Assembly: GCA_001804805.1 (NCBI GenBank)
Contig: MHBH01000023.1
Span: 1 to 43,606 of the forward strand
Direction: 5' to 3'
Source: Lentisphaerae bacterium GWF2_49_21
GTDB taxonomy: Bacteria > Verrucomicrobiota > Lentisphaeria > Victivallales > GWF2-50-93
DNA length: 43,606 nt
Under the pieces are notes generated by a model that was not told the DNA's origin, searched no databases, and worked only from the letters and a program-made list of their open reading frames with translations. Shown here piece after piece: positions 33,601-41,017 of this stretch. Position 1 is the first letter of the stretch, and each line of letters starts with the position of its first letter. The position numbers were made by a program, and so were the translations under genes.

Positions 33601-33732
33601 TCAGCTTCCCAGCACGGAAAGATTGTTTTTCACTAGGAGAACGCTGCTTATCGCCTTGAGGTTGTCCTTTGATATCTCCACGCCATACTTCCCAGAAAGT
33701 TCGCTCCTGATTCTTCTTGCATTCGCCCTGTA
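33601..33732 (-). pseudogene. C-terminal remnant of a TerB-like gene
   Basis: The minus strand reads ANARRIRSELSGKYGVE then ISKDNLKAISSVLLVKNNLS and VLGS before TGA at 33601-33603. This is nearly identical to the last residues of the intact TerB-like gene at 36976 (ISKDNMKAISNVLLVKNNLS). Only about 44 codons remain; the upstream part is replaced by a terminator. It marks a partial duplication or deletion in this locus. Confidence 0.75.
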
Positions 33733-33738
33733 AAAAAT

Positions 33739-33765
33739 AAAACCCCGCTAACATCGCGGGGTTTT
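33739..33765 (-). terminator. Rho-independent terminator of the GGGtGRT/NifU-like operon
   Basis: AAAACCCCGC and GCGGGGTTTT form a perfect 10-bp stem with a 7-nt loop. On the minus strand it is followed by a further ATTTTTT run and lies 25 nt after the GGGtGRT stop codon. Confidence 0.85.
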
Positions 33766-33790
33766 ATGTATCATCAAAAAAAGATGCAGT

Positions 33791-34795
33791 TCACTTCTTG
33801 GCTGAAGCCTGTTCTACGGCTACTGCAACAGCTACCGAAGCACCGACCATCGGATTATTGCCCATCCCGATCAGCCCCATCATCTCCACATGGGCAGGAA
33901 CTGACGAAGATCCAGCAAACTGGGCGTCTGAGTGCATGCGTCCCATGGTATCCGTCATGCCATAGGATGCAGGACCTGCCGCCATGTTGTCAGGATGAAG
34001 GGTACGGCCTGTTCCACCGCCGCTCGCCACGGAAAAATATTTCTTCCCCTGCTCGAGGCATTCCTTCTTATAGGTACCCGCAACAGGATGCTGGAAACGT
34101 GTGGGATTGGTGGAATTGCCGGTGATGGAAACGTCGACGCCCTCATGATGGTTGATGGCGACGCCTTCACGGACATCGTCGGCACCGTAGCATCTCACCT
34201 TCGCGCGGTCGCCGGTCGAATAGGCAGTTTCCTTTACAATCTTGAGCTTGCCTGTGAAATAGTCGAACTTGGTCTGCACATATGTGAAACCGTTGATTCG
34301 GGAAATAATAAACGCAGCATCTTTGCCAAGACCATTTAGTATCACCTTGAGAGGCTTCTTGCGGACGCGGTTTGCGGATTTCGCAAGACCGATCGCCCCC
34401 TCAGCCGCGGCAAAAGACTCATGCCCTGCGAGGAAGGCGAAACAAGCCGTCTCCTCCTTGAGCAGCATTGATGCGAGGTTGCCATGGCCGATACCGACCT
34501 TGCGGTCGTCAGCCACAGATCCGGGAATGCAGAATGCCTGAAGGCCTTCGCCCAGAGTCTGCGCAATGTCTGCGGCCCTGGTCTGCCCTTTTTTAACAGC
34601 AATAGCCGCGCCGAGGATATAGGCCCAGCATGCGTTCTCAAAGCATATCGGCTGGACACCCTTCACAATATCATATACGTTTACGCCTTTATCTTCACAG
34701 ATCTTTTTAGCCTCTTCAAGAGACTTGATGCCGTATTTCTTGAGCACCGGATTGATCTGGCCTATTCTTCTGTCATAACTTTCAAAAAGTGCCAT
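33791..34795 (-). CDS. GGGtGRT family protein
   Basis: The 334-residue product contains the family-naming motif in SVASGGGTGRTLHPDN (about residue 275), together with FCIPGSVADDRKVGIGHGNL and HEGVDVSITGNSTNPTRFQHP. The family is found mainly in anaerobes and has no established biochemical role; it regularly sits beside a NifU-like scaffold gene, as it does here, pointing to Fe-S cluster or sulfur chemistry. The start ATG at 34795 has AAGGA upstream; an ATG 102 nt further upstream lies inside the preceding gene and is rejected. It follows the NifU-like gene by 16 nt and ends at a strong terminator. Confidence 0.9.
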   Translation of the reverse strand: MALFESYDRRIGQINPVLKKYGIKSLEEAKKICEDKGVNVYDIVKGVQPICFENACWAYILGAAIAVKKGQTRAADIAQTLGEGLQAFCIPGSVADDRKVGIGHGNLASMLLKEETACFAFLAGHESFAAAEGAIGLAKSANRVRKKPLKVILNGLGKDAAFIISRINGFTYVQTKFDYFTGKLKIVKETAYSTGDRAKVRCYGADDVREGVAINHHEGVDVSITGNSTNPTRFQHPVAGTYKKECLEQGKKYFSVASGGGTGRTLHPDNMAAGPASYGMTDTMGRMHSDAQFAGSSSVPAHVEMMGLIGMGNNPMVGASVAVAVAVEQASAKK

Positions 34796-34811
34796 TTTAG
34801 TGTCGTCCTTT

Positions 34812-35504
34812 CTATTCGTGTCTGGGATCAATGTAGGTTTTCGCTTCCGCAAAACGTCCGTATGTGCCTGTCGCCTTCTTGAGCGCCTCGTTGGCATCTA
34901 CGCCTTTCTTGATGGCATCCATCATCTTGCCGAGACTGACGAATTCATATCCGATGATCTCCTTGTTCTCATCGAGGGCGATCCTGTTTACATATCCCTC
35001 TGCCATCTCAAGATATCTCGGTCCCTTCTTCACGGTGCTGAACATTGTCCCGCACACACTGCGCAACCCCTTGCCCAGATCCTCGAGTCCGGCTCCTATG
35101 GGAAGTCCGCCCTCGGAAAATGCCGTCTGCGTACGGCCGTAGACGATCTGCAGGAAAAGTTCCCTCATTGCGGTGTTGATGGCATCGCAGACAAGATCTG
35201 TGTTCATGGCTTCAAGTATTGTCTTGCCGGCGAGGATTTCCGCGGCCATGGCGGCGGAATGGGTCATGCCTGTACAGCCAAGGGTCTCAACAAGAGCCTC
35301 CTGGATGACGCCGTCCTTGACGTTGAGGGTCAGCTTGCAGGCGCCCTGCTGCGGAGCGCACCAGCCCACGCCGTGGGTAAGGCCGTTGATGTCCTTGACT
35401 TCCTTTGCCTGTGTCCACTTGCCCTCCTGAGGTATCGGGGCGGGCCCATGGTCGGGTCCCTTCGCGACACAAGTCATTTGTTCCACTTCATGCGAATACA
35501 TCAT
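34812..35504 (-). CDS. NifU/IscU-like iron-sulfur cluster assembly scaffold protein
   Basis: The 230-residue protein has three conserved cysteine sites of the IscU/NifU_N fold: GACKLTLNVKDG, ETLGCTGMTHSA and GLRSVCGTMF, with further cysteines at GWCAP and DLVCDA. Such proteins assemble an Fe-S cluster and pass it to target enzymes. It is longer than IscU and is paired with the GGGtGRT gene 16 nt downstream, an arrangement typical of anaerobes. AAGGAG precedes the ATG pair at 35504/35501. No IscS-type desulfurase is present in the window, so sulfur would come from elsewhere. Confidence 0.88.
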   Translation of the reverse strand: MMYSHEVEQMTCVAKGPDHGPAPIPQEGKWTQAKEVKDINGLTHGVGWCAPQQGACKLTLNVKDGVIQEALVETLGCTGMTHSAAMAAEILAGKTILEAMNTDLVCDAINTAMRELFLQIVYGRTQTAFSEGGLPIGAGLEDLGKGLRSVCGTMFSTVKKGPRYLEMAEGYVNRIALDENKEIIGYEFVSLGKMMDAIKKGVDANEALKKATGTYGRFAEAKTYIDPRHE

Positions 35505-35622
35505 GTAAAAAACTCCTTTCCATGATTTACAATTAAGATATCGTTTCTCTATTTTCAGATTGGCGGGAAAGGTACTCGGAGGTCAAGCATAAATCAAGCA
35601 TGGCAGATTTTTATCTTCCGGA

Positions 35623-36912
35623 TCATCCCTTCTGCAGTTTTTCAATTATCACTTCATAGATCCTGGAACGGCTGACCTTCCTGACATGGAATAAGAGGTT
35701 TCCGTATTCTATCCTGTTTTCGACACGTGGATTTTCATCTGATATCTCCATCAGCCACTGGCAGAGATTTTTTTCGGATTCAGGGAAGTTTGGCACGTCA
35801 ACCACCTTGCCTATCTTCTCCAATGTCAGTCCGCCTCCGGCGAGCCAGCGGTTCTCGGTAAGTTCATATATGAATTCCGGCAGTATGTCAAACTCATCCC
35901 TTATGTCTCCTACTATCGTCTCAAGCATGTTCTCAAGAGAGACAAGTCCGGCTGTTGAGCCGGACGGAGATCTGACGATCGCTATGTGCTGGCAGCTCTT
36001 GGTAAGCTTCGGCAGGACATCGAGGACATTGTCCGTCTCCGCCACGAAGACGATCCTCCTGCATATGCTTCTCAGCGTCGGCTTCGCCGGGTTCACCCTG
36101 ATCGCGTTCATTATGTCCTTGAAGTTCACATACCCGATTATCCTGTCGACATCTTCCGCCTCGACAATCGGATACCTTGTATGATGGTGGATATGGGCTT
36201 CAACCAGGGCCTTGTTCAGCGACATGTCCGCCGACAGGTATTTTATCTCGTCCCTTCCAACCATTATATCGGAGATCCTGACGTCCTGGACATTCATCGT
36301 GTTCGTAATTATTTTCAGCTGCTCGCTGCGCAGCTTGTTCCTGACCACTGCGGACTTCGCAATTCCCAGTATGCTCCTAATGGGATCAGCGATCTGGTCC
36401 ACGCCGGAAAGTCCAAGACCGACCAGCTTCAGGAAGATCTTGGTTGAAATACTGAGTACAGCTACGGCTGGATAAGCAAGAAACATAAGAATCCTGGTTA
36501 TGGGGAAAAGCAGGATGATCATCTTTTCCGGATCCTTCAGCCCGATGCTCTTCGGGATCAGTTCACCGAAGACTATCGAAATGTAGGTGACAGCCACAAC
36601 TATGAACACCAGCGAGACCTGGTATGAATAAGGACTTAGGAATGAAACATCCTTCAGCACCATGTTGAGATCGCCTGCGAGAATAGTGCCCCCGTATGCC
36701 CCGGACACTACTCCGACGAGGGTGATGCCGACCTGGATGGACGAGAGGAACTTCTCCGGCTCGTCCATCATCTCCAGAATCTTGCCTGCACGCCTGCTGC
36801 CATGTGACTGGAACGTCTCCAGGATCTCGCGTCGCGCGGAAACGAACGCTATCTCTGAGAGCGCCAGAATCCCGTTCGCGAATATCAATATGAGTATTAC
36901 GATCACTTCCAT
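35623..36912 (-). CDS. CorC/HlyC (CNNM-type) membrane protein with CBS domains
   Basis: The 429-residue protein begins with a DUF21/CNNM membrane domain (ILALSEIAFVSARR, SIQVGITLVGVVSGAYGG, VVAVTYISIVFGELIPKSIGL). Two CBS domains follow (about 210-335, including IMVGRDEIKYLSADMSL and HTRYPIVEAEDVDRIIGYV), then the C-terminal CorC_HlyC domain (about 350-425, LEKIGKVVDVPNFPESEKN). Members export or regulate Mg2+ and other divalent cations; older annotations call them hemolysins. The nearest gene downstream is the NifU-like gene, with 118 nt between them. Confidence 0.94.
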   Translation of the reverse strand: MEVIVILILIFANGILALSEIAFVSARREILETFQSHGSRRAGKILEMMDEPEKFLSSIQVGITLVGVVSGAYGGTILAGDLNMVLKDVSFLSPYSYQVSLVFIVVAVTYISIVFGELIPKSIGLKDPEKMIILLFPITRILMFLAYPAVAVLSISTKIFLKLVGLGLSGVDQIADPIRSILGIAKSAVVRNKLRSEQLKIITNTMNVQDVRISDIMVGRDEIKYLSADMSLNKALVEAHIHHHTRYPIVEAEDVDRIIGYVNFKDIMNAIRVNPAKPTLRSICRRIVFVAETDNVLDVLPKLTKSCQHIAIVRSPSGSTAGLVSLENMLETIVGDIRDEFDILPEFIYELTENRWLAGGGLTLEKIGKVVDVPNFPESEKNLCQWLMEISDENPRVENRIEYGNLLFHVRKVSRSRIYEVIIEKLQKG

Positions 36913-36975
36913 GGAATAATTCCGGGTTAAAGCATGTTTTTTAAATTACCGGCTTGTGCCTGGAGAAAAAGCCCA

Positions 36976-37806
36976 TCACCCCAGCACGGACAGGTTGTTC
37001 TTAACAAGCAGGACGTTTGAAATAGCCTTCATGTTGTCCTTTGAAATTCCAGCCTTGTCCATGAAGTTCCTGATCATGATCTGCTCCACCCTGTGGTAGG
37101 ATTCATCATGCATCGCGATCTCGATCATGTTGGCGAGAATGCACAGCTTCTGTTCATCATTCAGGGATCCGGCGTGTTCAAAAAGCTGATCGGCGGAATG
37201 TGTCTTGAAATATTTCAGCGCTGGCTGGAGAATGTCATTGTTCCCGCAGAACACATGCAGGATGTACCTGTCTTCGTCTTTTTCTATAGTTCCATCTGAC
37301 GACGCCACGTACATCATGGCCGCGGCCATGAACTGCATCGGCGTCAGCGGAAGGGGAGCCGTATCACCCTGATGCGGAACCTGAGCATTCGGGGACATTC
37401 CAGTACCGGCAGGAACATTGGCTCCCGATGAAGACGACACTCCGGACTCATTTGGCACAGCTGTCTTGACCTTGCCTACAAGAACCTCCAAATCATGCTG
37501 CTCCGAGCTTGAAAGCTTGAGGGAATACTCCCTGCCATCCAGGACGACATCGAGGAATGGATTGAACTTATCCTTCCTGATCTCCAGTCTTGATATCTCC
37601 GCGCCGAATTTTCCGGAAAGCTTGAGGAATGACTCCTCGCCGGCCTTCCTCGAATATATGAACAGCCTGTCGCCATGGGATATCACATATCCTTCGCCCG
37701 GCTCCCCGTCAATATTGCCGCTAGTACGGACCGCCGGGACAGGAGCTTTGTCAAGGATGCCGGAAAATTCGCTTTTGACCTTTTCAGGGAGGAAGGAGGC
37801 ATTCAT
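36976..37806 (-). CDS. TerB-like domain protein
   Basis: The 276-residue protein has an N-terminal beta-rich region (GYVISHGDRLFIYSRK, FLDVVLDGREYSLKL), a Ser/Pro-rich linker (about 118-150) and a C-terminal all-helical TerB-like domain (155-276: PMQFMAAAMMYVASSDGTIEK, ILANMIEIAMHDE). The SSDGTIEKDE and AMHDESYHRVEQ segments match the acidic, metal-binding helices of TerB, first found in tellurite resistance operons and now linked to stress signalling at membranes. No other ter gene is nearby. It lies 64 nt upstream of the CorC/HlyC gene in the same orientation, and a C-terminal copy survives as a remnant at 33601-33732. Confidence 0.8.
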   Translation of the reverse strand: MNASFLPEKVKSEFSGILDKAPVPAVRTSGNIDGEPGEGYVISHGDRLFIYSRKAGEESFLKLSGKFGAEISRLEIRKDKFNPFLDVVLDGREYSLKLSSSEQHDLEVLVGKVKTAVPNESGVSSSSGANVPAGTGMSPNAQVPHQGDTAPLPLTPMQFMAAAMMYVASSDGTIEKDEDRYILHVFCGNNDILQPALKYFKTHSADQLFEHAGSLNDEQKLCILANMIEIAMHDESYHRVEQIMIRNFMDKAGISKDNMKAISNVLLVKNNLSVLG

Positions 37807-37948
37807 ATTTTTTTCCTTGAAAATTTCATTTTCTACGGATAAAAATTAAAGGGAACCTGGATATGCGCCTCGCAAGAACGCATATTTTAGCTTATTATAT
37901 TATAACCTAACTGGAATCGGGTGTAAATTCAACCCCGATGGAGCTCAT

Positions 37949-38344
37949 ATGGACACAGAGACTGAAAAAGACATACCGGTGCTGAAGGCCGAACCTGTAG
38001 AGGACAAGCCTGCGCCGAAACAGCCTGCATTCCCGGAGATCAGGAAGTCCGGACTCAACCTTCATCCCATGAGCGGTCTTCTGATCCTATTCCTCGATTA
38101 CGCCTTCTTCGTCGCTGAAATGCCTGTCATATCCCTTCCTCTGGCATGTTTCCTGGCATTCACCCTCAGCTTTACAGGCGTGTTCCTCATCCAGAAATAC
38201 ATTGACGAGGAGAACACCGGCCGCGCCGTCGCCAAGGCGTTCTTCGGAGGAGTGGTGACAGGAATCCCAACACCGATCTTCGGCACAGCCTTCGGTTCAA
38301 TGATCCTCGTAGTCTCAGGACTCTCATTCCTAAAGAGAAAATAG
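37949..38344 (+). CDS. Small membrane protein of unknown function
   Basis: The 131-residue protein has a charged N-terminal tail (MDTETEKDIPVLKAEPVEDK, about 40 residues), two or three membrane helices (GLLILFLDYAFFVAE, LPLACFLAFTLSFTGVFLI, FGSMILVVSGLSFL) and a glycine-rich loop (FFGGVVTGIPTPIFGTAFG). GATGGAGCT gives a modest ribosome site. I do not recognise the family. It diverges from the TerB-like gene, with 142 nt between them. Confidence 0.7.
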   Translation: MDTETEKDIPVLKAEPVEDKPAPKQPAFPEIRKSGLNLHPMSGLLILFLDYAFFVAEMPVISLPLACFLAFTLSFTGVFLIQKYIDEENTGRAVAKAFFGGVVTGIPTPIFGTAFGSMILVVSGLSFLKRK

Positions 38345-38440
38345 CTTCCGCAGATTGCCAAAGCTTCGTATCCAATATACCTTCTCCACCTTTGAGTCTA
38401 ATGATGAGCTTAACCGATTGTAAATAACGGAAGACGGATT

Positions 38441-38590
38441 TAGTCCCCCAAGCTAATTTCGCTTGTAGTAGCACATGTTTGCGCGTTAAGTAGGTACGTG
38501 CTTAAGCATGTACCATCTTAATTTCTAGGAATGGGACAGGCTAAAGCCCATCCCTACTTGTAACGCGCAAGTCCTACGGAGGGGGACTAC
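38441..38590. repeat. Nested palindromic element in a non-coding spacer
   Basis: TAGTCCCCC (38441) pairs with GGGGGACTA (38581), TTGCGCGTTA (38479-38488) pairs with TAACGCGCAA (38561-38570), and the core 38493-38514 is a near-perfect palindrome around GCTTAAGC. The arrangement is that of a small non-autonomous palindromic element. Nothing else is seen between 38345 and 38657. Confidence 0.55.
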
Positions 38591-38657
38591 TACAGACAAA
38601 TACTCAAATCGAAATTTCCTGAATTATCCGTTATAGATCTATTTGAACTGAGCATAT

Positions 38658-40100
38658 ATGAAATCAAAATTTTCAGAGCTCTGGAAAAGACATTTCGACG
38701 GACCGGCCGGAATATCGGAGGTCTGGCTCATCGCTTTTCCAATGATAATATCCTCGGGATTCGACGTCTTCATCATGTTCATCGACAGGCTTTTCCTTTC
38801 CAGGCTCGAACCCGTCCAGATGGCCGCGATGATGACCGGCGGTCTGACAGCATTCACCGCCGGCACCTTCTTCATCGGCCTCATAAGCTACAGCGGTGCG
38901 ATCATCGCACATCTCTACGGCGCGGGCAGGAAGAAGGACTGTTCAAAGATGCTTTCGCAGTCCTTCATGCTGGCTGTGCTCGCATATCCTCTGGCCCTGC
39001 TCTTCATACCGATCGGCCTGGCTTCATTCCACTGGGCGGAACATTCCGAAATCCAGATACGATATGAGACTGAATATTTTATCCTGACAATGTTCGTCAC
39101 AACGATCTTCGGCCTGCTCAGGATCCCCTTCGCCTCGTTCTTCTCAGGGATAGGCAGGACTTCCGTCATAATGGTTGCGAATTTCGCAGGCTTAATCTTC
39201 AATCTAGTGATCGCATATGTCCTTATCTTCGGCAAATACGGATTCCCCCAGATGGGAATCAAAGGTGCCGCTATAGCCATAGCGGCAAGTTCGGCCGCGA
39301 ATCTCGCAGTCCTGGTATTCTTCTATCTCCGGAAGAAGAACCGCGAGGAATTCCATATTTCAAAATCCTTCGTCTACGAGTGGCCCCTGATGAAGAAGCT
39401 CCTTAAATTCGGGTTCCCATCCGGTCTCGAGTTCATGATAAACCTCTCTGCCTTCACGACGATGGTCACGATGTTCCATAGCTACGGCGAGACTGTCGCG
39501 TCCGCTGTCACTATTGTCTTCAACTGGGACATGATAGCCTTCCTCCCGATGCTCGGTCTGCAGATAGCAGTAACGACTCTGGTCGGGCAGAATCTCGGAA
39601 GGAAGGATGAGGGAAACGCGATCCGGGCGACATGGTCCGGACTCAAGCTCAACCTCATCTACTCAGGATTCATGCTGCTGCTTTTCCTGACCATGCCAAA
39701 ATATCTCGTAAAAGTCTTCGAGCCATCCATACTTCCTCCGGACTGGGATCAGATCGCCGCGATGGCGGTCCCGATGATAATGATGATGTCCGTCTATCCG
39801 ATCTCTGATGGCATGTTCATAGTATTTTCCGGAGCGATACGAGGCGCGGGCGACACCACCTGGGCGATGTTCGCATCAGCAATATTGCATTGGGCAGGAG
39901 CATTATATGCCTGGTTCCTGACGCATCATCTTGTACTGCCTCCGGTGACCGCATGGATTTTCTTCGTACTGATCTTCCCTCTGTTCGGACTTACATTCTG
40001 GCTGCGTTTCAGGAGCGGCAAATGGAAAGGGAAGAACATAATGCCTGTGGAAGAGGCGGTAATCGATCTCGAACCGTCTCCGGCCACGCAGAAGGAGTAA
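38658..40100 (+). CDS. MATE-family multidrug/cation exporter (second copy)
   Basis: The 480-residue protein has about 12 membrane helices in two halves: IAFPMIISSGFDVFIMFIDR in the first, and LKFGFPSGLEFMINLSAFTT followed by QIAVTTLVGQNLGRKDE in the second, which is the conserved MATE region. It exports organic cations or metabolites in exchange for Na+ or H+. It is only distantly similar to the MATE protein at 12092 and more like the NorM/DinF-type branch with a longer N-terminus. The ribosome site is weak. It stands alone between two repeat-bearing spacers. Confidence 0.92.
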   Translation: MKSKFSELWKRHFDGPAGISEVWLIAFPMIISSGFDVFIMFIDRLFLSRLEPVQMAAMMTGGLTAFTAGTFFIGLISYSGAIIAHLYGAGRKKDCSKMLSQSFMLAVLAYPLALLFIPIGLASFHWAEHSEIQIRYETEYFILTMFVTTIFGLLRIPFASFFSGIGRTSVIMVANFAGLIFNLVIAYVLIFGKYGFPQMGIKGAAIAIAASSAANLAVLVFFYLRKKNREEFHISKSFVYEWPLMKKLLKFGFPSGLEFMINLSAFTTMVTMFHSYGETVASAVTIVFNWDMIAFLPMLGLQIAVTTLVGQNLGRKDEGNAIRATWSGLKLNLIYSGFMLLLFLTMPKYLVKVFEPSILPPDWDQIAAMAVPMIMMMSVYPISDGMFIVFSGAIRGAGDTTWAMFASAILHWAGALYAWFLTHHLVLPPVTAWIFFVLIFPLFGLTFWLRFRSGKWKGKNIMPVEEAVIDLEPSPATQKE

Positions 40101-40301
40101 ATCCTATATTGATTAAGCTATGTCAAGGGATATATTTTGCATTGGATAATTGAAAATATATTCACTCTCGGTTTTAACCGGAAAAAATGGAAACCCATAA
40201 TAATTAAGGTTTCCTTACAGCTAAATTATTTTTTTGATTCTGGATGGACAAAGCCAATAAAGGCATGCTTGTTTTTTCCACAAATTGGAATAGGTTAAAG
40301 C

Positions 40302-40622
40302 ATGATTACAATGGATCAGATAAAAAACTTGTCCAACCGGATAGCCTCCCTTTTTCATCCGGACAAGATTATATTGTTTGGTTCTTATGCCTACGGAAAT
40401 CCGGGAACCAATTCCGATGTGGATCTTCTTGTCATTCTTCCTTTTACAGGTAATAATTTCCGCAAGTCCCTTGAAATATTAAACGAGTCCAAGCCCGGAT
40501 TCATGGTGGATATATTAGCAAGACGGCCAGATGATACTGAGATGAGATACTCGTCGGGAGATCCTTTGATCCGGGAGGCGTTGGATAAGGGAATTATCTT
40601 GTATGAATCAAATCGTTGCTGA
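40302..40622 (+). CDS. MNT-type minimal nucleotidyltransferase
   Basis: The 106-residue protein has the nucleotidyltransferase signature GSYAYG (27-32) with Asp39-x-Asp41 (NSDVDLL) and a third Asp near residue 70 (FMVDIL). Minimal nucleotidyltransferases of this kind pair with HEPN proteins; in characterised MntA/HepT systems the enzyme adds AMP to the HEPN toxin and neutralises it. The gene overlaps the downstream HEPN gene by 20 nt, so the two are translationally coupled. AGG lies 8 nt before the ATG. Confidence 0.9.
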   Translation: MITMDQIKNLSNRIASLFHPDKIILFGSYAYGNPGTNSDVDLLVILPFTGNNFRKSLEILNESKPGFMVDILARRPDDTEMRYSSGDPLIREALDKGIILYESNRC

Positions 40623-40986
40623 ATGGATTCTAAAAGCGGATGGCGACTTCAATACTGCTGCCAGGGAAATGGCTGCTACAGATAATCCAAATTATGATGC
40701 TGTCTGTTTCCATTCCCAGCAATGCATTGAAAAACTCCTGAAAGCCTTCCTGATTAAGAAAAATATCATTCCTCCGAAGATCCACGACCTGGCAGAGCTT
40801 TGCCGTATGATTGAGAAAACCTCTCATGGGTGGATACCTCCTCCTGTAAATGACTTGAATTTCCTTTCCCGCGCTGCGGTTGATTTCCGTTATCCCGGAG
40901 AATCAGCAGATAAAGAGGAAGCTGAGGGTGCACTGACCATCTGCTCCCGTTTAAGGCCTGAGATTGAGAAAGTTATAAATTCATAA
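40603..40986 (+). CDS. HEPN-domain protein, partner of MNT
   Basis: The 127-residue all-helical protein has the HEPN pattern VCFHSQQCIEKLLKAFLIKK, KIHDLAELCRMIEK and FLSRAAVDFRYPGE. HEPN proteins are often RNases using an R-x4-6-H motif; here the C-terminal motif reads RAAVDFRYPG without the histidine, as in many of this MNT-linked branch, so RNase activity is uncertain. With the overlapping MNT gene it forms a probable toxin-antitoxin or abortive-infection pair. Confidence 0.88.
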   Translation: MNQIVAEWILKADGDFNTAAREMAATDNPNYDAVCFHSQQCIEKLLKAFLIKKNIIPPKIHDLAELCRMIEKTSHGWIPPPVNDLNFLSRAAVDFRYPGESADKEEAEGALTICSRLRPEIEKVINS

Positions 40987-41017
40987 GAAAGCTACTCTTT
41001 CTTCAGGGCATAACCAT

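Noticed and set aside
33548-33754. Minus-strand 68-codon frame starting in the terminator
   Set aside because: The adjacent reading frame over the same DNA matches the TerB-like C-terminus, so this frame is incidental.
34800-35525. Plus-strand frame of 241 codons
   Set aside because: It is antisense to the NifU-like gene, which has conserved cysteine motifs and a ribosome site.
40101-40301. Terminator from GGAAACC/GGTTTCC in the spacer before the MNT gene
   Set aside because: The T-run lies about 20 nt away from the stem, so the structure is not a convincing terminator.
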